50,667 nucleotides of DNA from Candidatus Heimdallarchaeota archaeon. Its GTDB lineage: Archaea; Asgardarchaeota; Heimdallarchaeia; Heimdallarchaeales; Kariarchaeaceae. Under the pieces are notes generated by a model. It ran no database searches, had not been told where the DNA came from, and saw nothing but the letters and a program-made list of their open reading frames with translations. The position numbers and the translations under genes were made by a program. Of the stretch, positions 39,847 through 47,902 are shown one piece after another (the stretch's first letter is position 1; each line of letters opens with the position of its first letter). Location: NCBI GenBank assembly GCA_027077875.1, contig JALWRB010000326.1, positions 1 to 50,667 on the forward strand, read 5' to 3'.

Positions 39847-40512
39847 ATGAACAGGAAAGAGATTGGTGAGTGGTTTAAGCTGGACGATGAGATCCTCGAG
39901 CTCGCGCTCAAACCCAAGTCACTCGGAGGTAAGAATGAGTTCAAGGCCCTGGCCCTTTTCGGTGACCTCGTGATTGACCTAGTACTACTGGAGTTCCTAA
40001 TGGGGAAGTACCCGAACTTCCGCAATCTCGATCAGGGTAAGCTTACAGAACTGAGGAGTGCAACGACCAACCGCCGGACGTTCTTGAAGTTAGCAGAGCA
40101 CCTTGGTCTGAAGGAGATCCTCAACGGTGCTTCTGACAACGACATCAAGGAGGCGATCGAGGCACTCGTTGGTGCCTGCTTCCAGAAGAACGGCTTCGAG
40201 GATTCGAGTCACGTTGCCATGAAACTCATCCTCATCATTGCACAGGAGAACTACTTCGACGACAACCCCAAGAAGCTACTTCTCGAGAAGGTCCAAGCGG
40301 TGATCTCCGAGGGGGACAAGGATTCAGAGCTCCCCAACTTTGACACGACATATAGGGCAGGAGGTTCTGACCACCAACCACTTTTCATCTGTGAGCTGAA
40401 CTTCATGTACAAGGGCAAGATGATTACGAGCATCTCCGACAAATTTGGTGATAAAAAATCAGCTCACCGCAATGCGGCGAGAAAGGCACTCGAAATCATA
40501 AAACAGATGTAG
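39847..40512 (+). CDS. RNase III-like domain plus C-terminal dsRNA-binding domain
   Basis: FGDLVIDLVLLEFLMGKYPN...LTELRSATTNRRTFLKLAEHLGL...DIKEAIEALVGACF; C-term KMITSISDKFGDKKSAHRNAARKALEII. ATG39847 follows the previous stop directly. Confidence 0.75.
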   Translation: MNRKEIGEWFKLDDEILELALKPKSLGGKNEFKALALFGDLVIDLVLLEFLMGKYPNFRNLDQGKLTELRSATTNRRTFLKLAEHLGLKEILNGASDNDIKEAIEALVGACFQKNGFEDSSHVAMKLILIIAQENYFDDNPKKLLLEKVQAVISEGDKDSELPNFDTTYRAGGSDHQPLFICELNFMYKGKMITSISDKFGDKKSAHRNAARKALEIIKQM

Positions 40513-40570
40513 AGAAATTCCATCTGAATCTGAGGGAGTTTTTAAGAACCCTTTCCCATATCATTGTATT

Positions 40571-41758
40571 GTGCAAGACGCGGAGAGGTTAGAGAAGCTC
40601 ATCAGGAAACTCGCTCTGAACGACTTCAGGGAGATAATCCTCGAAAGCTCGAACACCCGTCTTGCAGGAGATATGCTCATCTGGCTTGATCTCGGTTGCA
40701 AGGATCTTGTTGAGATACCCCCTGGTACCTTCGACGGTTTTCACAATCTTGAGTACTTAGGACTCTACGGTAACCAGATAAAGGAACTACCTAGGGATAT
40801 CTTTGCCGACCTTCCCAAACTCCGAATACTCGATATCGGGGAGAATAGGCTCAGGACCCTCCCAGAGGAAATCTTCAAGAACAACTCACAGCTGGAGTAC
40901 CTCTGGATCTACTCCAACGACATAGAAGAGCTGCCCCTTAGTATCTTCGAATGCAACGTCAACCTCAGAGAGCTGATCCTGAACTCCAACAAGCTGACAG
41001 GGTTCAACTTCGAATACGTGGAGAACCTACAAAGACTGGAGATACTGGAGATTGCTCTGAACCGTTTCAATGAGTTAGATCAAAGGTTGCTCACAGGTCT
41101 TCCCCGGCTGAAGAAATTGGTCTTCAACAAGATCATCGACGGAAATCTCCACATAATCAACTACATTGACCACGAGAAGAAGGAAGTACCTTACGAGAAC
41201 CGGATTGATGAATTCGTTCTGGTGACAGGAGTGATGGGATCTGGGAAGTCGACAATCATGTCACAGTACACCGGGGTAACGGTCAACCCCAAGATTCCCC
41301 CAGTGGGGAAGAACATCCTCTACGACAACCTGTTCGGTATTGAGATCTGCGAGGGTTTCGTCGCCAACTTCTTCGAAATCGACGGTCCAACCGTGACCTC
41401 ATGGACCAAATTCATCGAGATCGCCCGCAGAGTCATTCTCGTGGTGAACTACGAGCACCGTTTAAAGAAGCTGGACAAGATCAACCATTTGATCAACCAC
41501 GTGCTGAAATATCTCGGAAAGGATGCGAGGTTGGTTATTATTCTTAATAATTACACCGGGTCAGAGCGTCCCGAGCTGGCGTTGATGGAGATTGTTCCAG
41601 TGCCGATGGACAACATTGACCTCTTCACCCTGGAGCAGGGGCATATCCTTCCTGATATCGGAGGTCTGCAGAAGGTCATAATGGATCAGGACAGGATCTG
41701 GCAGATCTTCAGGAAGATCCTTGACGACATCGAGGTCACCTCAGAACACTGCATCTAG
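40571..41758 (+). CDS. leucine-rich-repeat protein fused to a P-loop GTPase-like domain
   Basis: LRRs (LEYLGLYGNQIKELPRDIFADLPKLRILDIGENRLRTLPEEIF); Walker A GVMGSGKST; FEIDGP and LNNYTG at G3/G4-like positions. Confidence 0.85.
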   Translation: MQDAERLEKLIRKLALNDFREIILESSNTRLAGDMLIWLDLGCKDLVEIPPGTFDGFHNLEYLGLYGNQIKELPRDIFADLPKLRILDIGENRLRTLPEEIFKNNSQLEYLWIYSNDIEELPLSIFECNVNLRELILNSNKLTGFNFEYVENLQRLEILEIALNRFNELDQRLLTGLPRLKKLVFNKIIDGNLHIINYIDHEKKEVPYENRIDEFVLVTGVMGSGKSTIMSQYTGVTVNPKIPPVGKNILYDNLFGIEICEGFVANFFEIDGPTVTSWTKFIEIARRVILVVNYEHRLKKLDKINHLINHVLKYLGKDARLVIILNNYTGSERPELALMEIVPVPMDNIDLFTLEQGHILPDIGGLQKVIMDQDRIWQIFRKILDDIEVTSEHCI

Positions 41759-41840
41759 AAAATGTAGGGCAAAAATTCAAGAGGTGGGAAAAACCTAGAA
41801 TTCGTACTCTGTGCAACCTTGTGTTCCAAGAACATCTAAC

Positions 41841-41848
41841 TTTATAAG
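41841..41848 (+). promoter_or_regulatory. TATA box TTTATAAG
   Basis: About 25 nt upstream of the first base of the candidate ncRNA stem. Confidence 0.6.
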
Positions 41849-41869
41849 GTAGTTTGCACAATTAATATT

Positions 41870-42070
41870 AAGAAGGAGAGTTCATCAGGCTCTTCTAAAC
41901 CACCGCTTGCAACCAAAAGCCGCAAAACCCCAACAACCAGCCAACCAACAGACATCGTCGGCCAAGTCGCTCATGGTTTTGATGACTCTCCTTCCCTCTC
42001 ACCTATCGTTTTACTCAATTTCTCTGATCTTCAGATCCTTGTCGTCTAAACGACAAAATACTGAGTAATT
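41870..42070 (+). ncRNA. candidate structured noncoding RNA, two domains
   Basis: Helices: AAGGAGAGTTCATCA 41873-41887 / TGATGACTCTCCTT 41980-41993; AAACCA 41897-41902 / TGGTTT 41974-41979; CTTG 41906-41909 / CAAG 41963-41966; GCCG 41919-41922 / CGGC 41959-41962. Second domain: TTACTCA 42011-42017 / TGAGTAA 42062-42068 enclosing TTGTCGT-CTAA-ACGACAA 42039-42056. Confidence 0.55.
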
Positions 42071-42506
42071 TCTCGACAATTTATAGTGGATTCCGCGCTA
42101 TATAATTATTTGCTCATTTCCTTGAATTTTCTACCCTCACTACGTCTTAGTCCAATTTTTCGAATATAATTAAGCGATTTTATACAGCATATTCTCTAAT
42201 ATTTTCATAAATATAATTCCGATAATAGTATCAGTTTAATTAAAAATAATTGTCTGGATAAATTATTGAAATATTATGTATTTTCCTAGATGTATGAAAT
42301 TATTCGATTATAGCATTTTTATTTCTTATATCACCCATTATCCATTATAGAAAAGATAGATACTGATATTTTTAGAGTAATTGTTGGAGATAATTTGATT
42401 CTTTTTCTTATTCCAAGATTTATTACTTCAACCCGATACAAGACCACTTAGTGAATGAGCAAAACCATCGCATCGCTTTTGTACAGACATGACAGTGTAA
42501 GATTAG

Positions 42507-44396
42507 ATGAGTTGCCTATCGTGTGGAACTGAACCGTCTTCCGAGCAACCAGCGTATTGCACAAGATGCTTTATACCAGTGCCTCTCCCAAGGACAAGGT
42601 CGGAGGATGAGACACTAAGAACCCGGAAGAGGAACAGGATGAATCTCGTCGACGAGATCGTCCGAAGGACACCTGCGTCCATCGAGTTTCTCCAAGGGCT
42701 GGGACTCGAACAGCTTCCCCTAAAGGATCTTGCTGCATCGCTCAGTGCCATCGGACAGGAGAAGCTCAACTTCATGAGCTCTGAGCATTCATGGACAGAG
42801 GCGCAGACGTACCTCGATCTGGGCTATGAGCTCGCACAGAGATTGGACTCCGACAGGTTGAAGGTCATCACTGCACAGAGACTTGCCATGCAACTTATCC
42901 GAGGGGGCTGGTTGGAGGAGGCGAGGTCTATTCTCCCAGATCCGAAGACCTTAGGTGAGAACCTGAAAGAGTACAGAGAGTCAGAGGAACTCGTCAGGGC
43001 GTTCACAGATCTCGAAACGGCCGCGGAGCTAGCCCTTGTCGACGCCATGGAGGGAAAGGAGTGGCAGAGAGAGAAGCTAAACACGGCGGTTCTGCACCTC
43101 TGGGACCTGATGAAGCCAGACATCACAGAGCTTATCCTGAAGGGAGGTGGAAAGAGCTTCTACCTTGGTTCCGAGGACAGGAGCCACAAAGTACCCCGAT
43201 TGGACAAGCTGGCCTTTGTGCAGTCGATACTCCTGCAGGCAGAGATTGCATCATCGAGGGAGCATCTCTCAGACCTCGCGGTGGAGGCACTACAGGTGTT
43301 GGGGAGGATGCTGATCATCATGGCAGAGATGGCACCAAGGGACGATCCGCTGTTCTACGGGGCGATAATCCGTGAGTACTTCCAACACTTCAACGGTATG
43401 TTCTGGCACAGGGAGGCACTGTACGAGAACGACGCAGATCTCGTGCAGACGACTATCGTCCAAGCACACTCCATCGTTATCCAGTGGAGTAAGTTGATCC
43501 CCCCGCAGTCGTGGATGGAGGCGAGACCATCGAGGTTCATTGAAGTCTTCTACAGGGCTTCTCGGTGGGCAGAGCAGCTGTCACCGCGCTATTTCCTCAA
43601 CCGCTGGATCAGCGCTGCGTCCTCTGACGTAAGACCCTACCTTCACTACTTCGACGCTGAGGCCCTCCTCAATGACGGGCAGAAGGAAGAGGGTGAGCGA
43701 ATTCTGCTCCAAGTGCTAGAGAGGGAGGACATAGATCCGTCACTCAAGGAGGCAGCAAGGACATTACTCCAGCGAGCTTCCTTGGAGAGCATAGGTGTGT
43801 TCATTGGCAATCCCTACCTCTCCCGACTAGAGAGGCTCGAGGTCATACTGGAGGTTCCGAGCGGAGGGAACATTGGGGATTACGCACGGCTGGAGGAATT
43901 GATGGGAATAGAGTTACCCAGTCCTTCGAACCTCATGCGGATGGAGTTCAAACCAGTGAAGGACTGGTTGGGGCGTGAGCTGGCAGTATCAGGTACGTCG
44001 CTGGAGAACCTTATCTACCGCACACCAGAGACCACTCGCCAGTACCTCAACCAGACGATAATCATCGCGGGAAGCTCATACTACCGTGACGTGCACTGGT
44101 GGACCCCCTTCAGCGCAGTGGGGAAGATGGTCAACGGCCTGAGGACTGACATCGTGGTCCTCAGGATCAAGTTCAATAAAGACATCCTCTCCCTGCTCTT
44201 CGAGGCAGAGAAGATCTCGTTGGATGAACGGGACAACCATGTCTTCATTGGCACTCCAGACTTCTACCACCTCACAGGGATAGACTGGACACCTCATCCT
44301 CCTGAGGAGGTTATTGAGGCCCTAGTCAATCTTCTAGAGGGCATCTCAATGCACGAGCAACTGGACATCTACACGCTCAAGATCGACCTACCCTAG
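42507..44396 (+). CDS. N-terminal zinc-ribbon plus alpha-helical (TPR-like) protein, unknown function
   Basis: MSCLSCGTEPSSEQPAYCTRCFIPVP then about 580 aa mostly helical. Confidence 0.65.
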   Translation: MSCLSCGTEPSSEQPAYCTRCFIPVPLPRTRSEDETLRTRKRNRMNLVDEIVRRTPASIEFLQGLGLEQLPLKDLAASLSAIGQEKLNFMSSEHSWTEAQTYLDLGYELAQRLDSDRLKVITAQRLAMQLIRGGWLEEARSILPDPKTLGENLKEYRESEELVRAFTDLETAAELALVDAMEGKEWQREKLNTAVLHLWDLMKPDITELILKGGGKSFYLGSEDRSHKVPRLDKLAFVQSILLQAEIASSREHLSDLAVEALQVLGRMLIIMAEMAPRDDPLFYGAIIREYFQHFNGMFWHREALYENDADLVQTTIVQAHSIVIQWSKLIPPQSWMEARPSRFIEVFYRASRWAEQLSPRYFLNRWISAASSDVRPYLHYFDAEALLNDGQKEEGERILLQVLEREDIDPSLKEAARTLLQRASLESIGVFIGNPYLSRLERLEVILEVPSGGNIGDYARLEELMGIELPSPSNLMRMEFKPVKDWLGRELAVSGTSLENLIYRTPETTRQYLNQTIIIAGSSYYRDVHWWTPFSAVGKMVNGLRTDIVVLRIKFNKDILSLLFEAEKISLDERDNHVFIGTPDFYHLTGIDWTPHPPEEVIEALVNLLEGISMHEQLDIYTLKIDLP

Positions 44397-44447
44397 CTTT
44401 ATTTGACCAAGACTCGTAAGGCTTAAAACGAGAGAATAGGCACTTGA

Positions 44448-45056
44448 GTGGGAAAGATGCTAGATTACGGAGATCTGAGGGTCACCACCATCTACCACAG
44501 ATCACAGAGACTTCGTCTCACGCCCCTAAGAAGGGACCACATGGACGAGCTGTCAAGGTGGCCGAAGTTCAACACCTTGGACATGCAGTGGGCGAACTTC
44601 TTCCCCACCAATATCGTGCAGAAGAACCGTTGGTTCAAGGACAACACCGGTGGGAGAAAACTGTGGTTTGCGGGTGAGAGGACCTCGGACAACTGGAGAA
44701 CCTCAGAGCTCATCTGCAGGATAAGCCTCACCATACCGATCCATGGTGAAGATATCATCTTCGGCATTGTCGTTCACCCCAACCTCCTCGAAAGGGGGCT
44801 TGGCACCAAGTTTACACAGATGATCTTGGCAGCTATAGCCAGTAAAACCACAGCCTCTGGTGTGTGGCTGGAGACCCATCACACCAACAAGAGGGCACAG
44901 CATGTCTACGAGAAGGTCGGTTTCGAGAACTTCGGATACTCCTACCACAAAGGCTTCACCCCCGATCACGACCAGTTCCTAAACTACCGGATCAGCCGGA
45001 ATAGGATGGAGAAACTCGACTCGGTTGTTATGGTTCTCAATGATGCCAATGCTTAA
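44448..45056 (+). CDS. GNAT-family acetyltransferase
   Basis: RLRLTPLRRDHMDEL..., FGIVVHPNLLERGLGTKFTQMIL, THHTNKRAQHVYEKVGFENFG. Confidence 0.85.
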   Translation: MGKMLDYGDLRVTTIYHRSQRLRLTPLRRDHMDELSRWPKFNTLDMQWANFFPTNIVQKNRWFKDNTGGRKLWFAGERTSDNWRTSELICRISLTIPIHGEDIIFGIVVHPNLLERGLGTKFTQMILAAIASKTTASGVWLETHHTNKRAQHVYEKVGFENFGYSYHKGFTPDHDQFLNYRISRNRMEKLDSVVMVLNDANA

Positions 45057-45296
45057 GACATGTGAAGCTGTACATGAACTATCATGTCACTGTTGTCATT
45101 CCTGAAGAGGATCATCATCCACCAACCTTACCAGAGGTTGCGGAGGTACAGTATCTTCAAAGGGGAAGGTTCTTTTCTCCAGAAGTGGAGAGGTCATCAC
45201 CCAAATGTTGACGAGGACGGTATGTCCGTTATCTACGAGGAGGCCTCTATCCCTGGAACTACCTGTGCGCTCCCTTTCACCGGAATAAAGTAGATC

Positions 45297-45629
45297 CTAG
45301 ATGGGATTGAGTGAGGGGTCAAGTTTTACGGCCCACCTCTTAATACCCCCGGCTATATTGAAGACATTGTCAAAGCCATTCTCCCTGAGGTAACGGGTCA
45401 CATTTGCTGACCTATTCCCCGACCTGCAGAGAATACCCACGGGTCTGTCCTTCGGGATCTTATCCATATTGTAAGGAATGTCATTCATCCGGATGAAGAT
45501 CGATCCTTCGACCTTCGCTGCGTCAATTTCCCTTGCTTCCCTGACGTCAATAATCGTGATTTTTCCGCTGCTGAATTCTGGGAGAATCTCCTCTGGAGTC
45601 CTGCTCGGTACTTTAGAACCAAACATCAT
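45297..45629 (-). CDS. rhodanese-like domain protein
   Basis: ITIIDVREAREIDAAKVEGSIFI, GILCRSGNRSANVTRYLRENGF. Confidence 0.92.
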   Translation of the reverse strand: MMFGSKVPSRTPEEILPEFSSGKITIIDVREAREIDAAKVEGSIFIRMNDIPYNMDKIPKDRPVGILCRSGNRSANVTRYLRENGFDNVFNIAGGIKRWAVKLDPSLNPI

Positions 45630-45670
45630 ACTCTGAGTTCGTCTGACCGAATTAAAGGATTGGGATAACT

Positions 45671-46108
45671 CTATAGGGGCACCTTGGCTTTATTCTCAGT
45701 TTTATTCTGCATTTGTACTTTCTCGACGAAGTGGAGGACAAGATTGTCAATCTCCTTGACAACCTCTTGATACCAGTTGTCCACCTTTTCCTTCAGCTCT
45801 GCCTTCACCTCGATAAGAGAACGAGGATGGTAGATGTACTTGTATCCTGACTTACCGTCCACGCTCACCTTCTCTCGGGTGACCAACCCTATATCGATAA
45901 GTTTGTTTAGAGCTCTGTTGATCTTTGTGCGATCCGACCGATCCATGTGCTCCATCAGACCATTTATGTCCGATACCCGCAAGAGCTGTAGTGAGCAAAA
46001 GGTCTCGAACTCTAGATAGTTCAGCCCGTAGATACACTGCACCAACTGCTCGCAACGAGGATTAGAGTTAATGAATTCAGCTGTAGAGAGTGGCTCCTTC
46101 CTGAACAT
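45671..46108 (-). CDS. HTH transcriptional regulator (TrmB/MarR-like)
   Basis: FETFCSLQLLRVSDINGLMEHMDRSDRTKINRALNKLIDIGLVTREKVSVDGKSGYKYIYHPRS. Confidence 0.75.
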   Translation of the reverse strand: MFRKEPLSTAEFINSNPRCEQLVQCIYGLNYLEFETFCSLQLLRVSDINGLMEHMDRSDRTKINRALNKLIDIGLVTREKVSVDGKSGYKYIYHPRSLIEVKAELKEKVDNWYQEVVKEIDNLVLHFVEKVQMQNKTENKAKVPL

Positions 46109-46203
46109 CTTCGTAAGACTATATACATATTGCTATATAAAGTATATTTCCCTGCCCTAGATCAGATCGGATTATTCTTGAATTATGTGTAGAACTGAAC
46201 GAT

Positions 46204-46974
46204 ATGGTAGAGTATAATGCTTCCGCAGGATGCGTGACGATCGAGCAGGCCGCGGAGTCTTGGGAGCCTCTCCAAAAGTACGTGAAAAATGGGAGAATAG
46301 ACCTTGGGGATCCTGCAGCTCTGCTTGAGTACAACCGGGGAATATTGTTCCGACTGACGGGATTCTCCATCGAGGTTCCCCGGGGTAACCTCATACCTTC
46401 GATCTGCCTAAGACAGACCTACATCAGAATCATAGAGGATCGCCTACCCGGAGTGAGGACAGTGGTGGACGTGGGAACAGGAGCCTCCGCGATATTGGCC
46501 TTATTAGCTGCCAACCGCGGGTACAGAGTGCTGGCAACCGAGATCGACCAACGGTCACTGGAGTACGCACAGAAGAATTCAGAGGTCAATGACCAGCAGA
46601 TCGCCTTCTACCGGAGTACAGGAGGAATACTGGATGGAGTCCTCCCCGAGAATCTAAGAGGGGAAATCGACCTGTCAATGACCTACCCCCCGTTCTATCC
46701 CGATGATCGTCCAGGGTACACCTCCAAGAAAAAGCGTGGGTTCGGGGGTACCGACTCCGAGCTGTTTGGGGGTCGGACAGGGATAGAATTTATCAGGGCG
46801 TATATCGAAGATTGTTCAATATTTCGAATTAAGTATTGTACATTGATGGTTCACAAAAAGGTAGTTGTTGAGAATATTATAAAAATATTCGAGACATTAG
46901 GTCATCGAACAGAGGTCATTGATGTGATTGCTGGACGACGTAGACGCTATTTGGTCATCGGATACGACGAGTAA
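46204..46974 (+). CDS. RlmF/METTL16-like methyltransferase
   Basis: VVDVGTGASAILALLAANRGYRVLATEIDQRSLEYAQKN, catalytic-loop region MTYPPFYPDD, SKKKRGFGGTDSELFGGRTGIEFI. Confidence 0.78.
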   Translation: MVEYNASAGCVTIEQAAESWEPLQKYVKNGRIDLGDPAALLEYNRGILFRLTGFSIEVPRGNLIPSICLRQTYIRIIEDRLPGVRTVVDVGTGASAILALLAANRGYRVLATEIDQRSLEYAQKNSEVNDQQIAFYRSTGGILDGVLPENLRGEIDLSMTYPPFYPDDRPGYTSKKKRGFGGTDSELFGGRTGIEFIRAYIEDCSIFRIKYCTLMVHKKVVVENIIKIFETLGHRTEVIDVIAGRRRRYLVIGYDE

Positions 46975-47000
46975 ATATAATGGGAAATTACTTTCTTCGA

Positions 47001-47019
47001 CATGTCAATCCATGACATG
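47001..47019. promoter_or_regulatory. inverted repeat CATGTCA-atcca-TGACATG upstream of coxBA
   Basis: 7-bp arms; same ATGTCA/TGACAT half-sites as at 31545-31556. Confidence 0.5.
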
Positions 47020-47145
47020 ATTGTTTTCGAATTGTTGAATATTCTCTCAATACTGGGCAATAATTTAATTTATTTTGGGACATAAAATTTTTTTCGGGGT
47101 TACTCTTATAAACTACCTCTGGGAGCTTGGATAATAATAATCCGG

Positions 47146-47901
47146 GTGATTAATATCAAGTTTCTTGAACAAGTACAGAAATTTATGAAAGTATTTGTAG
47201 TCCTTGCAGTGGCTTTGCTACTGATTTTTCTGGCCTACGTAATACCTTCCAACTTTGCCAATCGGTACGACTTTACTGGTACGTACCTCATTGGTTTTGA
47301 GGCAGACGAGGGAGTATTCACCTTCGTTAGACTCTTCCTCATCATCATGGAAGCGATCTGGTTGATGTTCTGGGCGGTCTTCTACTTCAAGGTGGCCAAG
47401 GATGCCACAGGAGAGAAGGACGAGACCACACATGCTAAAGTCACAAACTTCGAGAAGTATTACTTCTGGGGTGTTGCCACATTCCTTCTCTTCCTTGTTA
47501 TCGCCAGTTTTGTCGTCCCCTACGCCTTCTATGGAGACAAGTTGACACATTTCCATGCACCCGATGAGCCCGATTCTATTACAGTCTACGTCAAGGGTAC
47601 AGACGGGTTCCAGTGGAAGTTTGACACGAATGGGGATGGTCAATATGACGACGATCCGAACAACTTCTTCATCAGAGGTCAGAAGTACAGACTTGTGGTA
47701 TCTGCGGAGTCATTCTCTCATGGATTAGGGATATATTCTCCGGATGGTGTGATGCGTGGGCAGACCAACATCAATCCGGGATATGAGGCAGTCCTCTATC
47801 ACACCTTCGAGCAGAGTGGTACCTACACCTTCCTCTGTATGGAGTATTGTGGAATTGGACACCATAACATGAAGACTGATGTTATTGTAGGAGGTAGCTA
47901 A
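47146..47901 (+). CDS. coxB: haem-copper oxidase subunit II with CuA site
   Basis: CMEYCGIGHHNM = CxxxCxxxHxxM CuA motif; N-terminal hydrophobic segments. Confidence 0.92.
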   Translation: MINIKFLEQVQKFMKVFVVLAVALLLIFLAYVIPSNFANRYDFTGTYLIGFEADEGVFTFVRLFLIIMEAIWLMFWAVFYFKVAKDATGEKDETTHAKVTNFEKYYFWGVATFLLFLVIASFVVPYAFYGDKLTHFHAPDEPDSITVYVKGTDGFQWKFDTNGDGQYDDDPNNFFIRGQKYRLVVSAESFSHGLGIYSPDGVMRGQTNINPGYEAVLYHTFEQSGTYTFLCMEYCGIGHHNMKTDVIVGGS

Positions 47902-47902
47902 A

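Noticed and set aside
41923-41950. Loop sequence CAAAACCCCAACAACC resembles a ciliate telomerase template
   Set aside because: No reverse transcriptase or telomere context; C/A-rich single-stranded loops can look like this by composition.
41979-42026. Possible C/D box sRNA (TGATGA ... CTGA)
   Set aside because: No internal D'/C' boxes and the C-box strand is the 3' arm of a long helix; TGATGACTC also recalls the fluoride riboswitch 3' end, but the rest of that motif is missing.
45074-45293. Possible small or frameshifted gene (MNYHVTVVIPEEDHHPPTLPEVAEVQYLQRGRFF... versus the 69-aa ORF)
   Set aside because: Two frames look partly protein-like but neither has clear start signals or a recognisable domain; unresolved.
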